From the NCBI RefSeq assembly GCF_027744825.2, contig NC_071334.1, positions 54,562,937 through 54,626,936 of the forward strand: a stretch of DNA of 64,000 bases, in the 5' to 3' direction. The notes under the pieces were generated by a model, which made no database searches, was not told the DNA's origin, and saw only the letters and a program-made list of their open reading frames with translations. Position 1 is the stretch's first letter, and every line of letters starts with the position of its first letter. The DNA comes from Synchiropus splendidus (taxonomy: Eukaryota > Chordata > Actinopteri > Syngnathiformes > Callionymidae). Below are positions 13,241 to 25,520 of the stretch, piece by piece. The position numbers and the translations under genes are program-made.

Positions 13241-13994
13241 ATTGCAGTTCGCTACTACATATCACACGAAACCTGAAGTAACTTTTAATGCTTGTCGAAA
13301 TGCAGTGCTCTTGCGGCAGTAAAATGTATATTTCAAATTCACAGACATCATACTATATGTGAGATCTATTGGATATTTCTAGCTAGGTCAAAAAATAACT
13401 TTTATGTCCATTGACTCCTGTTTTTTTTGGTTCACTTAGGTCCCAAGAGGCGGCAATAGAAGAGCATGACTTAGGCTCCCCGTCGTGATTCCATCATCCC
13501 ACACTCATCATCAGGGTGCCTTTCATGAGAAGTCACAGGGCTTCCCTGACTTTTTTCGACTGGCTTCCCCTGTTGCTCATTGACATACAATCCCTACATG
13601 TCGGCACATTATGCAAAACTGACCTTTGACCACTGACCGGATCTTTGTTTTGCTTTTGTCCGGCCCAATAAATCTCCCCAACCCTATTCTCTCTTAACTC
13701 TTTTGGAAATGAAAATCATTTCATTTAAATATTTTGAAGTTCCAAATGACCCACAATGCACTTCTGCGTTCAAAGACAGTATCTCTTTATTGGATCAGAT
13801 CAACAAAGCTGACTTTCCCTTTTGGGCCTGAGAAGAACCTGATCAGAAGAATGGAGAGCAATTACGTATATCAAACACGAACTTCATGGAGTATTTCATG
13901 AAAAGACACTCCACTGGGATCTGTTATCAAGGCACAAAAAATTACATTGGCTCTTATCACAGTATAATGTATAGCGTTTTAACATAGAGGCACA

Positions 13995-14045
13995 CAAAGT
14001 GTGGCCCAGGGGCCACATCTGGCCCTTTGTCAGAGTTTATGCGGT
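13995..14045 (+). repeat. GGGGCCACATCTGGCCC repeat fragment
   Basis: GTGTGGCCCAGGGGCCACAT then CTGGCCC resembles the subterminal part of hAT-type repeats common in vertebrates. Similar words occur at 9950-9985, 16640-16690 and 42048-42060, none with clear ends. Confidence 0.35.
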
Positions 14046-15278
14046 CGATTTTTTTATTTTACTCTGTGTCTGTTTATCTTCCCCCTTAACCGATAATAAT
14101 GTTGAAGTGTAATATCAAAAGAGACTATATTTCTTGTCACCTCAGAATAGTTAAAAAATAATGCTGTTGTTTAATGTAGCGACACTTTGCACACACAGTT
14201 CTGTTGCCAAGATATCGAACACAACAAGTTCATCCAGTATTTACGACTTATACTGAGAATGACACAATATAAAATCAAAATGCATTGAAATAATTTCCTC
14301 TTTGTTTGTAATATGTTTGCGCCCAAATTGATTTTTCTTTTTTCGTTTTACATGATGGCCTCTCGGAGTGGTCACAGTATTGAATGAATATCGGAACCTA
14401 GCCACTCCACCAACACTTGACACCGTATTAAGAACCGCTTGGGTTGTTGTCGCTGCGTTTCCTACTCACAACAGTGAAGTATGCTCCTGCTGAGAGAGAC
14501 TGCCGAGAGCACGGCGCTGTGTTTAGTCCTGTGTTTGTCCTGGAAATATCCAGACAAGCTCGGGAAAAACTAAACAGCAGGCGGCAAGGCAGCCCATGTA
14601 TTTTATAGTTACTAACTCTGTAGATAGCTGGATGATCAGGTGAAGACGGGCTGGCACAGCACCCACTGGCAGTTGATGAACATCTATTCTGAAAACAAAT
14701 CCATCTCAGTTTCAAGATCACCCTTTTCAAAACTTTGTCTAACTTGTGGAACAGGAGCCATAACTTCACATCACGTTACAAGCAACTCCTTCGTCCAAAA
14801 ACCTATTAAAGATCTACGGAGCTATTCTTCGCCATCGCACTTCTGTTTTTTTTTAACTGTCACACGAAAATCTGTTATCAGGACATTCATCGGACATTTT
14901 AGTTTAAACTGTATAGACGCGAAGAAGCATCAGTATAACAGCTTTCATTTTAGAGTCACACTCTGCAGTCATTTACTCTGTGCTTCCGTTGTTTGCTTCG
15001 CTAATAGCTCAGTAAATTCATTAGTTGGTATTCACACCTGCTCCGCCTCCACCTGTAGCCGTCAAATTGCAGCATGTAGTTGTAGAGAGGATATGCTTTG
15101 CTGTCAAACTGCTCTTCATTTCCATGGAAGCCTGAGCAGATACATGTTCCTCAAAATCCATGAATATATTCTGGGTTAGCTGATTTTACCTCTGAATCTG
15201 GGCGATTCTGCCACTGAAAAAAGGGAAATCTTTGGTTCTTATTTTGCACTGAGCTGTGATTTATGGTGTGAATTTCAG

Positions 15279-15469
15279 GGAATTTGCACGTTGGAAGGTG
15301 AGGAACACGGCGATCGAGCGGAGAGATCTGATCCGGAACCCGGTGCCGCTGATGCCAGAGTTCCAGCGCAGCGTACGCCAGCTGGGCCGCAGACCGACGA
15401 CTCAGCAGTTCATCCACACCATCATTAAGAAATATGGAACGCACATTCTCATCTCAGCCACTCTGGGGG
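15279..15469 (+). CDS. brinp1: brinp1 internal exon A (MACPF signature exon)
   Basis: This is the first visible coding exon of a BRINP1 orthologue. BRINP1 is a secreted or ER-associated neural glycoprotein of the MACPF superfamily, linked to restraint of the neuronal cell cycle and not known to form pores. The acceptor reads gaatttcag and the donor reads g|gtaagt. The exon is 191 nt, enters in phase 2 (the last base of an Arg codon) and leaves in phase 1 (the first base of a Gly codon). The peptide begins [18 protein letters not shown] and ends [14 protein letters not shown], with Gly completed by exon B. YGTH followed by six residues and GG is the MACPF signature. [10 protein letters not shown] matches BRINP1; BRINP2 and BRINP3 have a different sequence there, as I recall the families. 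No stop codon interrupts the frame. The preceding coding exon was not found in the upstream 15 kb. Identification is by recalled family sequence, not by a search. Confidence 0.94.
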
Positions 15470-15615
15470 GTAAGTTGGGTTCACCAGCTACATTTCCGCG
15501 ATTTCACGCTTGATTAACTTCTTTTTTTAATGCTCAGCAGTTTTCCGCCACCAGATGCTAAAAGCCAGGAATTGCTCCATCTCACAACTCCGATTAAATG
15601 TAATACACATTTTGC

Positions 15616-15636
15616 AAAAAAAAAAAAAAAAAAAAA
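15616..15636 (+). repeat. poly(A) tract
   Basis: Twenty-one A bases, 147 bp after the exon A donor. Confidence 0.9.
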
Positions 15637-16467
15637 GGGGGCAGAGAGAAAACAAAGGAGTGCTGCAGAAGTCTGGCTCTTTGGAATACATTTCTAAAAA
15701 TAACATTGAAGAATCCCTGGTGCCCAACTCTAAATATAAATGGCTTCTCCCTGGAATCTTTGATCAGCGCACACTTTGTTTATGCCTCACTACTGCACTG
15801 TTTTTCTGTCATAATTCTAATGATTCTACAAACAGCTTTTTTGAACCAAATCACATGAACTTAAAGGTACGTTAATTGATTCATAATTTAAAAAATGTGT
15901 TGTGGCATCTAAGCGCTTTTCATTTTTGTGGTGAATGAAGTGTTGAGTGTCTTCTGTCTACGTAACTTCTTTCACCAATTCCAAGATGGCTGTTTTGACC
16001 TTCCGATCACCATATATGGAAACCAATTTTGACATCTGCCAATGATGACCTTGTTCTTTTATCCATGACCTTTGTGTTGCGAACTGTGAAACACAAGACA
16101 GCAAATGTCATCTCAGTGTGCACGAGGCATCACGACATAATTAAACACAAAAAAAATTGATATTTACTGCATAGTACATTATTTTTACCAAGATCTTTTC
16201 TTCCATATAAGTTATTTGTTATTTGTATTTGAATTAAATTGAAATTAATTTTGTCCTCAAACACCATTGCTGTAAAACTGTATTAAATAGAAATTGAAGC
16301 ATCTGACGGAACCAGACAATGAGTGTTGGGCTGTTGAGGCGTCCTAACTCTCAGAGCCCACTTGCTGACACTCCATTTTCTGTAATCTTTGGCCTTTAAC
16401 AATTATTTCAGTAAAATCTCACTTCATTTTTAAACCAAGTGTGCCATTTACTCAGCGCTCAAAATGA

Positions 16468-16598
16468 TGATACTGTTTCATGAAGCCTCATTCAACCATC
16501 ACTACCCACAACCTGTTCGCAGCAATGATCCCAGAGCTTATGGGGTTTTACCGGCAATAATCTTAGGTAGTGATGAGGGGTCATGAAACAGTGAAACA
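16468..16598. repeat. inverted pair of TTCATGAAAC-family ends
   Basis: ACTGTTTCATGAAGCCTCAT then CATCACTACC (16472-16507) faces GGTAGTGATGAGGGGTCATG then AAACAGTG (16566-16594) in reverse orientation. The TAGTGATG sides face inward, the opposite of the arrangement at 44525, suggesting two element ends brought together or an internal rearrangement. Confidence 0.45.
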
Positions 16599-17706
16599 CA
16601 CCAACCCTTCAATACAGTGTCATGGATTCGTTCACTAATCTAAGGCAGGCAAATGTCAACTCAAGGCCTGTGGGCCACAGTGGATCAGAGTACTTTTCTA
16701 CCAGACATGTGGTGCACTTTCATACAGCAGTCCCCTCTGCCAAGGTGGTTATGCTTTAGATGTTTGTTTTCTGTTCGTCTATTTGTCTCTTTTTCTGTGA
16801 CAAAAATGAACAAATATCCAGACTTTTTGGAGACAAATAAAAGTTCCCTGGTGGTGTTGCTGTGTGTTGTGTTCGAGCCAGTTTTGCCAACCCGTGCCCT
16901 CCAGAAAATACAGCATTCACTCTGACCAATACAATGACCTCCATTGCGTGTTGTGATTCGAAAATGTGAGGTCCATATCGCCCTGTTTTAGGGTCACTAA
17001 AGACAATTGCTAGAGTCCTGGCCACTTGAACGCAGCATTGTTCTGCAAGTAAACAGATGCACTCTCTGAACGCTTTTCTTCTATTGTAACTACAACTGTA
17101 AAAAGAAGTCTAAGCACTCATACGACCCACCCAGGAATTCACGAGACTCGGAGAGTGTGACCTCGATAGAGTGGAGTAAATAAAGGAAGCTCACCACAGT
17201 CCTAACTTTGGAACGTTACACTCTAGACACCAAATTCATTTGAGGTGAGGATGGAGTAATTCATAGGTTAGTTATCCAAGTGTTTAGTTTCACATCCAAC
17301 ATTCCAATGCACCCGAGTCATCCATGAAATCAGAATTGGGCGCCACCCTGGCAAATGTCAATGACCAAAGGAAAAAAACAAAAAAAGTGGTTTGCTGCCA
17401 AAGACAAACCTTTGCTTATCAGGTATTTAATTGCTTTGAAAAACAGCCCTTTACACTATTAAATTACAACCCAGGCTTTTTCCATATTTATGTAAACTTA
17501 CAGCAAATATTTACCAGCAATGTGATTTTATGACAATTTTCAGAATTTTCTGTTTTCACTGCAGTGAAACTTGTGACCGGAACCCATGCACAAGCAAAAA
17601 CATACTGAGGAATGTTGTTCAAATAACATATATATGGAGGAAAAAAAATCTCAAAGCAACCATGTGTAATGGCGAAAGTACTTGGTATTGTTTTGGAAAA
17701 AAAAAA

Positions 17707-17720
17707 ATATATATATATAT
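17707..17720 (+). repeat. short (AT)n tract after an A run
   Basis: About 11 A bases followed by seven AT units, within intron sequence. Confidence 0.85.
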
Positions 17721-18124
17721 CATTGCATCCCAAATTATATATTAGCAACTTTGCTCCTGTATTGTGTTAAATCCGCTCTCCATATTGAAGTTCGGACATT
17801 GAACTCAAGTGTGTTAAGAGTTTTCACTGTCGAACCTTTGATAGATGTGTGCAAAATTGTAGTGCCTTCACTTCTTATTTCCCCACTTCAGCAAAAAAAT
17901 ATAATACTAATAGCAAATCTGTTTTGGCATTCCAGTTTGACTCCTTTTGAATAGGAATCCTGCAGTGTTTTTGGCTCTTGTTGAACCTGTGGCTCACCAT
18001 TGTTTGCTATATCAGTGCCAGAAAGGACTTTGTGTGTCTTTTGGCAGCTAATTAAACAGTATTTTAGTTTTGAAGTCGACCAGTTGCTCTAATTAAGAGA
18101 AAAAAGGAGGACGGAGCTGAAATG

Positions 18125-18542
18125 TTTTTTTTTTTTTTTTTTTTTTTAAATCTTGTTTTCGGGTTGTCGTTGAATCTGTGGCACCCGAAGCGTAGCATGG
18201 AGAACAAACCCAAACAGAGGGGATAAACCTGAAACAGAAAGCAGGCGTAAGAAATACAGGCCTGGAAACGGGGACAACTAAGAAACACTCGGATATAACT
18301 GTCACCAGGCTAATACAAAACTAAAGACGCTCGGTAGAGGTGAAAACAAACACTCTAAGCGAGGAAATAACTAGCACACAGGCTGAACTAAAGTAGCGAG
18401 TAACACTCGAGGAAGCTAACACGGAGCTAAAGACAGGGAGCAAGCGATAGGAGAGCTAGATAGAGTGAGAAGAGAGGCAACGAACGAGGAGATGAACACA
18501 GAGCAAAACAGAGAGATAAACAGGGTCACAAGCGAACGGAGC

Positions 18543-18613
<71 letters not shown>

Positions 18614-18798
18614 TACCATGAGAACAAAAGACGATCATCTGGCAGCACATGCTGGTTCTCCAGGTGTAAAAATCTCTGCAGAGGCAATCAGTGGAATGAG
18701 AACCAGCTGCGCTGCCATGAAGCTGGAGGTGGTGAGAAAGCAAACAGGAAAACATGAACCGGAACACAGGAAGTGACACAGTAAAAGCACGAACCATG
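18125..18798 (-). mobile_element. possible retroposon with poly(A) tail, containing a GA microsatellite
   Basis: On the minus strand a block starts TGTCATGGTTCGTGCTTTTA then CTGTGTCACTTCCTGTG, passes through a (TC)n tract, and ends in a 23-base A run (18125-18147 as T on the plus strand). Poly(A) at one end of a compositionally distinct block suggests retroposition. I see no target duplication and no coding frame, and part of the length is due to microsatellite growth. Confidence 0.35.
18547..18611 (+). repeat. (GA)n microsatellite
   Basis: About 32 GA units with one TA interruption at 18577. It creates spurious frames of alternating Arg-Glu or Ser-Leu on the two strands. Confidence 0.97.
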
Positions 18799-21700
18799 AC
18801 AGCGACAGAAGGTGGTCAATCGCTCGTCTTCTTAAGTGACTGTCACCAGAACAAAGAATGGATGAAAACGTTCCAGAATTAATGAATTCTCCAGTTGTCT
18901 TAAGCGGTGACCAAAGGAATCCTGGGGTTCATATATTTCTGTGGGAAACTACATTTAGAATGATCCTGTGGATTCACACATGCAAATGCAAATGTCTGTA
19001 TGATGAAATACATAGATACATTTAAAAGAAAAAGAAAGATAGATCATCTATGTGGAACTATTGGAGCCCACCCTCCTTTGAAAGGAAAAAAAGAACAAGA
19101 CTGACAGAAAGCATTCACTGTGGGGGTATAATTACCATCATAACCTGCTGTTTTTGTCTTTGAATGACTTAACTGGTGTTAAGCTGACTTCCTGGTAAAT
19201 GTACGACTTTTAAAAAAACTTCCATTTTGAAGTGGAGCTCATGACCTGATTGCTTCCCTGGGTGAACTTGATGTGTGGGTGACTACAATAATAGAAAAAA
19301 AAAGTGAAGTATATTTGTGTGATCCTGACAAAGACTCCTACTTCAGTGAGAGTTGAACTTTCATAGTTTAAAGGAAGAAATTGCAAACTCTTGAAAAACA
19401 GTTTGACATCGCCTGAACGTCTCTGCTGGGGCCCGGAGCTACTGGAACTAGTAGCAAGAGCTGTTTTTCTATCGACAGTGGAGTGTGTTTCAAGCTCGAT
19501 GTGGGAAAAGTGAACGAGTGTGGCATGATAATGTGAGAGGAAGGTGTCTCGATCAAACTCATTAGACGTGTCGCAGATTTGCATTCTGCCTAAGCTGCAA
19601 TAGTATGAAGGGAGGAAATCTCTATTGAGCCCCAGCCAGTCGTTGGGAGGAGTTGTTGAGTCCTTGATGCTGGTGTGACAGGAAGTAGGATGGTGTGATA
19701 TCCATGGAGATTTGTTGTTTTCACGCAACTTTTTTTCCGTGTTGCAGTTAACACTCAGGAACAGACTGTTGAACACAATGATACACTATTGTTCATTTGA
19801 TGGGGCTTTTATAGCCTGTATCCTTTGGTTAGACAGCAGCTCTTAGTTTATTGTTCAGCAAAGTAGTTGGCGTGACGCACTGCACTGCTTTTCCACGCTT
19901 ATTTCACTTAGGAAACTTTACAGTGAAATAGCTCTGCATGGCCCAAAATGGATTCAAGAAGTCCCTTTTTTTCTTCTTTTACCTCATGTAGTAGGACCTG
20001 TAATATGAACCAGAATGTGAGTATTAATCTTTTTAATAATGCACTGTTTGTGGGTTCCATTTAGAATTTCAGCCCAGAAATATTTCTCACCGTCAGTCTG
20101 CCTTTAAATCTTATCATTTTTAAGTTACAACCTTTTGAAAATTGTGCTAATAAAGTGAAAAACACCCCCAAGTTGAGCTACCACACTTGCAGTTCTATTT
20201 TTCTTATACGTTTCGAATATGTGATGTACGTTCAGTTCAGAAATTTGAATTATGCATTCTTGAAGACCGGATTTTCAAAATACATTCTGCTGTCTGAGCT
20301 AACAAGATGAACAAAATGGAATCATGTAAATTGAATGATTTACAAGGCTTAACCTGTTGAACATTACAGCAGATGTCGAGCTGTGGAATATATATTTTAC
20401 CAGTGGGACTCTCTGAAGACTCATTTTCCTCTCCGTCCCTCATGCAAATGCACAACCTTTGGCTAGCAGACGTTCACAGAGCAGAAGGCTGATTTGTTCC
20501 CAGTAGAAGAAGAGAAATAGTTTCTTGAAATGATTCAGTCCGACGGACTATCTAAGTCTAGTGATGTCTGTGGAAGCTGCTGCCTTTCTCCACATCGTGA
20601 TTGAAACTTCCATTTGTTCTCCTGTCAACAATAAAAGATTAGAGCGACGCTTGCTATCGCAAAGAGACAGAACCGCGTCAGAAAAGATCCTGCTTACAGT
20701 CCCCCATATAAAATTCAACTACATTTATTTGGAGATTTGCTATTTCAGGTGCTCACACCATCCTTTAGAGATACTTTTGAGCATTTTTTTATCAATTCAT
20801 TTCAGTGGTCGAGTTTTCTCAGGGCTCTTTAATGAGATATACCTGCTGTAGGCACTGGAAATTCTGCTCATTTAATGTAGGATTAAACAGTCCACCGGAC
20901 TCTGAAGGGAGGGCTGGAAGAAAGATTCGATTCACACCAGTTAGGTCCGTGACACATTGCTGAGATAAGGAAATGAAAATCACATATACACTTGATACAG
21001 ACTTGTAGAACGGAAGATGAGCCAGCCCAAGAGATAAAAGCAGCAGTTTCCAATGTAAGGGGAAGAATAAAGATAGACTCTTTCTGTCTTGCGATAATCT
21101 TACACTGAGATTATCATTCGCATTCATATTCATTTACTGAGCGAGAGCGAAATGATGGATGGAGTGGTGCTGTATTTGAAACTGCCAGCAAGATCATCAT
21201 TGACAAACAAGTCAATAAAGCAAATTAATAATTGAACATATTATAATAATAATGACTTAACCAATACGACTACTACTAACAACAACAATAACAGTTATTA
21301 TTATTGGCAGTAAATGTGGATATATGTTGGTCAAATACATACAAACTACAGCATATACATAGCAATGTTTAGTCACCTCTAATACTGTTGTGCAAGATCA
21401 GTCCCAGGTGTGTAGCAACACATCAAGCTCAGAGAGGTGGAACTAAATAAAAGCAAAATAAAAGTGACAGCGATAATTGAACTTTATTTACAACCTTTTA
21501 ACACAAGACTGGAACAAGAAGATATCAAATGTTGGAGGATTTGATTTGTTTGAGTTGTTTCCTCAAGACAAAGGTGACTATATATATCAAAAATACAGTC
21601 TTTCTACAACTAATACTCCTACTACTAATAATAATAATAGTAGTAGTAGTAAGACAAATTGTTATTGACTACAAATGAGTCACTCTCAAACAGGATACCT

Positions 21701-24019
21701 TAATCTGTTGGTGATGGCAATAATACTTTTTGAGAAACAAATCTAGTTAAACATAACATTGTGTATTTATTTCGCTAGAGAAAAACTGTTTTTGCAAAGG
21801 AATACAACTTTTCATTTTTCCGCATATAACATTTACCCTCACATTTTTGCTCTCAAGTTAAGATTTTAGATTCCTATTAATACTTGTGAAATGACTGGAA
21901 TTTTCACATCTAGGTCATGAGTTTCCTTTGCGTTGTGGGTGGGCCATGAACTAAGTAAACTAAACCAAAATGCAAGTCTAAAAATATGTGAGAATATTTT
22001 TTTTCTTTAATGCATGCTTAATTGTAAAGCACATTATTATTATTGTTGTGCAGATCGTCTAGCATGGATTATGGACCTGCGATCGTGGGGAAACAAAGAC
22101 ATACATGTAGATGCCACGTTCTTCCTCAACAAAACCAACAGGATTTTGTTTCCTGGCCTATCACTATTTTCCATTTTCCTTACCCGATCCCGGGGAAAAA
22201 ACTATTGATTGCAACTTTAAAAGCCTAATGTGGTTTGAATGATTTCAACTGGAAATGCATTTTAAAATCCATTTGTATGGTTGAAAACCCATTAGTCCTT
22301 GTCCAGAGGACAGCCACGGTTATGAAGCAGAATGTGTTCTTCACAGAACGACCCACATATGTACCATTAACACTGACTGCCGCACTCCTGGCCATTCCAT
22401 TACCTTAAAACCCCACTTGCACCCCTGACCTCCATCGACATCATTCTGGGTGAATATTAAAACTTGTGTGTACCGTCTCTCTCTCTGAAAACATATCTGC
22501 ACGTCAAGGTGAAACGGCAATTGTTTGAAAATATAGCAGTACAGCACTGTAGTGCGGCAGAGAGTCCAGTAATAAGGGAGCATGACGCTATACAGAGGGA
22601 GAAGTGAATGAGAATGAATTTCTTGGGCAACAGCAATGAAGGTTTGCCGTGACGTGCTGAAATAGTTTCGGAATACTTTAAAACAAGCAGGAATACTCTA
22701 TTACTGTATGTGTGTTAAAATTAGTTTATTGTTATGACAACAGTCCAGTTAGAGTTTCAGTTAAACTTCAGACTAAAACAGAGGAATGAATCACTCCATT
22801 ACTCGACAAAATAACTCCAAAATGAAAACATATAAAACTTTACAAATAATGCAGCATATCCATTTATCTACCTAATAAATATTTACATAGCCTACTTAAA
22901 ATATCAAAGCAATATCACAAAATCAAGGACAGTGGTATTTCTGCAAAAAGATCAATAGAATATAGTGGATTGTAAGCATATCATTATTATCTTACAACCT
23001 AGTATCTGTACCTTTTTGGTTGGCAAAACACTGTATATGAGGTCTAAATTGATGATAAAGGGTTGAACATCGCTGGAAACTGTTTCAGAAATCAAGTACC
23101 TTTTGTGTTGAAATCTTGGTTGAAACATGACACCGACCCATATCTGTCCTGCCTGTACGTTAGCAGATTAGAGCAGAAGTACTGTGGTGCGTTATTTGAC
23201 AACACATTCATTGAATAGTTTGATTGACAGGGAGCATAGGGACACGTGTATTGGAATTCCTGTAAAGATACTGAGCAGTAAAACTTTGTTATCCTTTAAA
23301 TAGTGGCAGATCCCAATATTTAAAAATGCTGTCTATATTTCAAAGTGATTTGGATGTGTCTTTCTTTACATTTGTGTCAAAAAGATATTTCCCTCTTCTT
23401 AAGGCGCAGTAAGACCAATGAGTGAACAGTGAAGCGCTAACTGCTACTATCACTCCTGTGCAGCAGGGAAGTCAAGTGTATATAAGTAACTTTGTGAACC
23501 CCTGAGGGAGAAAAAGCACAGCAGCATTAGAGAATAGGTCCTTGTCCCCTTCGAGCTTGTACCGAACCAGGCATGAGACATTGGCCCTGACTGCTTCCCA
23601 CCCCTAGTCACGGTCACCACAAGTTAAATGACCAATTGCTGATGCATTGCTCCAGGCTGAATAAGTGTCCGCAGCCCTCCTAGTATGAGCTTATGTGACA
23701 TGCTCGCACCATCCGGCTGGCAATTTGAACTGTGATCTTCAAAAGCAATGACGCGTGAGGATGTGACTGGCCACTGTGACTATTCATGAGATGTGTTAAT
23801 AAAATAATTTTGGATATACAATGTATTTGACCGTGTTATTGACCTGTAATAGGGAGGAGCATTATGATTCACAAAAGCTTCCGTACAGTTTTTTAGTTTT
23901 TAAGCCTTAGTTCTTTACATTTTCAGCACAGTAAGGTATGTCAAGGCGACATTTGGAATGATTTTCACACCTTGAACATTAGGAAATTATTTTCTGGATT
24001 CTCATCAAACATATTCAAA

Positions 24020-24020
<1 letters not shown>

Positions 24021-24073
<53 letters not shown>
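24021..24073 (+). repeat. (TTA)n trinucleotide microsatellite
   Basis: About 17 perfect units, followed by AATAATAAT and ACTACTACT tracts up to about 24160. Confidence 0.97.
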
Positions 24074-24651
24074 TAAAGAAAATAAATGAATAATAATAAT
24101 ACTAATACTACTACTACTTATAATAATAATAATAATAACAGCAACAACAATAATAAACAATGCTGCAATCTTCATCCAAAAACAATGTATATAACCAATA
24201 TTTCAACACATTAATTTTGAGAGTCACTGCTGCCTCCTCACTCACAAGTTTGTTGTGTGTGTATGAGCGCTCCTGTTAAGCGACGATAACATCATTCATC
24301 TGTCTGAGAGAGGACATGCCCTGGGGAGAAGATGGTCCTGAACTAACTAAAGAGGTTCTTTCCGTGTGTGAGTGGTAAACATAGGGGAGAACGGCTGCTC
24401 CTTAAATCTGAGACTGAACAGTGTCATCTACACGAATTAGCTTAGTGTATTACAGGTACAACTTTCAGCACTTATCTTGCTCAACCATTTTGATCGACAC
24501 TTCAGGCCTAAAATAAATGCTGCTTTACACTATAGAAGTCAGGCTTTTAGCTAGGAGGGCATCTAGTCCGATGTTTGTTTGACAGAAAACTTATTTTTGT
24601 ACCTATAGAGGTTTACGGCTTCTTTTTTTTTTTTTTTTAACAAAGCAAGTT

Positions 24652-24853
24652 GGTAGGAAGATGTTGAGGTTGGAACTGCCAGGCAGAATGTGGAGAGGAA
24701 GGCCAAAGAGGAGATTTATGGAGGTGGTGAAGGAGGACATGAGGTTTGTAGGTTTGAGAGAAAGAGGAAGCAGATGACAGGGTGAGATGGAGGAAGATGA
24801 TCCACTGTTGCAACCCTTGGAGGGAGAAGCCGAAAGGAAAAGAAGAAGAAGAA
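24652..24853 (+). mobile_element. LINE-like 3' end with GAA-rich tail
   Basis: Translated, the segment gives GRMWRGRPKRRFMEVVKEDM followed after one frameshift by DDRVRWRKMIHCCNPWREKP and a GAAGAAGAAG tail. This is the C-terminal end of a common teleost non-LTR retrotransposon (typically RRGRPKRRFMD-VKEDM...RVRWRRMIRCGDP), as I recall it. A stop codon and frame change between the two blocks show it is dead. The reverse-transcriptase relic 2.8 kb downstream on the other strand could be from a related family but not from the same insertion. Confidence 0.7.
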
Positions 24854-25239
24854 CTAGTAAAGTCAGTCATTGACATGTCTTGTCTGGAGGGGAATGGGCT
24901 GGGGGTGAGGCTTTGGAGGCTCTGCTTCAAAATCCTCGCTAAAAGCCTGCTAGCATCATAGGTTGTCCAAACAGTATAAGAAACTGAGAGAAACCTTGAG
25001 CAAGAGCGACACAACCTTACCGTGAATTTAAGACTCCGAAGTCTCTTTGATTGACAGGATGAATTCAGCCATGGAGAAGCCACTCAGTGTTGATCAGCTA
25101 TTGTATATAACGCGCTTAAGAGTGAATAGAAATCAAGGCAAAAGGAGAGAGCATGGTCGCCTTTTCAACAAGGGGAATCAGAAAGTGAATGGCGTCTATA
25201 ACTGCACCAAATTCTCATTTCTGCTTTCGTCGATTACAT

Positions 25240-25520
25240 GCGTTTCTTAACAGCTCCATTAGTGGTTTCATTAGAATTCAATTATGATGTTCCCCCACGA
25301 TCTTTCAAAGTTCATTGAAGCTAAATGAATGATTAAAGGTCATTGCTCCGAGTTCCACGTCTCACCCCGCTAATTAATATTTTATGAATATTTGGACATA
25401 GATGCTGAATATTTGGCACACAAGCTGTTTTTTTATTCATTGAATGCTGACCTCATAATAGCGGCCCTGATCTTAAACGCACATCTTGTTGGAGGTCTAA
25501 TTTATTGGCTGTGTAAGTCA
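25240..25520. promoter_or_regulatory. candidate conserved non-coding element within the intron
   Basis: Repeat-poor sequence with many ATTA/TAAT cores (CCATTAGTGGTTTCATTAG, GCTAATTAATATTTTATG, GTCTAATTTATTGG) about 1.4 kb before exon B. No conservation data are available here, so this is a guess based on texture. Confidence 0.2.

Larger units (their letters stand above)
1..15278 (+). other. intronic or upstream non-coding region before exon A (partial)
   Basis: No coding exon is recognisable here. Exon A begins inside a codon, so sequence immediately before 15279 is intron, and the left edge of that intron is outside the window or was missed. The stretch holds SINE relics (871-1090, 2861-2995, 10098-10256), a retroelement 3' end (2461-2741), a pentanucleotide satellite (4016-4082), several A/T tracts, a possible hAT end near 6380-6396 and fragments of a GGGGCCACAT-type repeat at about 9950 and 13995. 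It also has an imperfect duplication (12942-13155) and a short hairpin (13202-13240). The rest, including 5700-9650, 10700-12900 and 14100-15180, shows no structure I can name. Confidence 0.75.

Noticed and set aside
14640..15179. 179-codon open frame on the plus strand just before exon A
   Set aside because: The peptide resembles no family I know, the frame ends before the exon A acceptor, and exon A is entered in phase 2 through a clear AG site. It is treated as intron.
18416..18797. Ser-Leu and Arg-Glu repeat frames around the GA tract
   Set aside because: Direct products of the dinucleotide microsatellite, with no independent coding signal.
19210..19776. 188-codon open frame on the minus strand, the longest in the window
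   Set aside because: No recognisable domain or signal peptide, ordinary intronic composition and no splice-linked neighbours. One frame of this length is expected by chance in 64 kb read in six frames.
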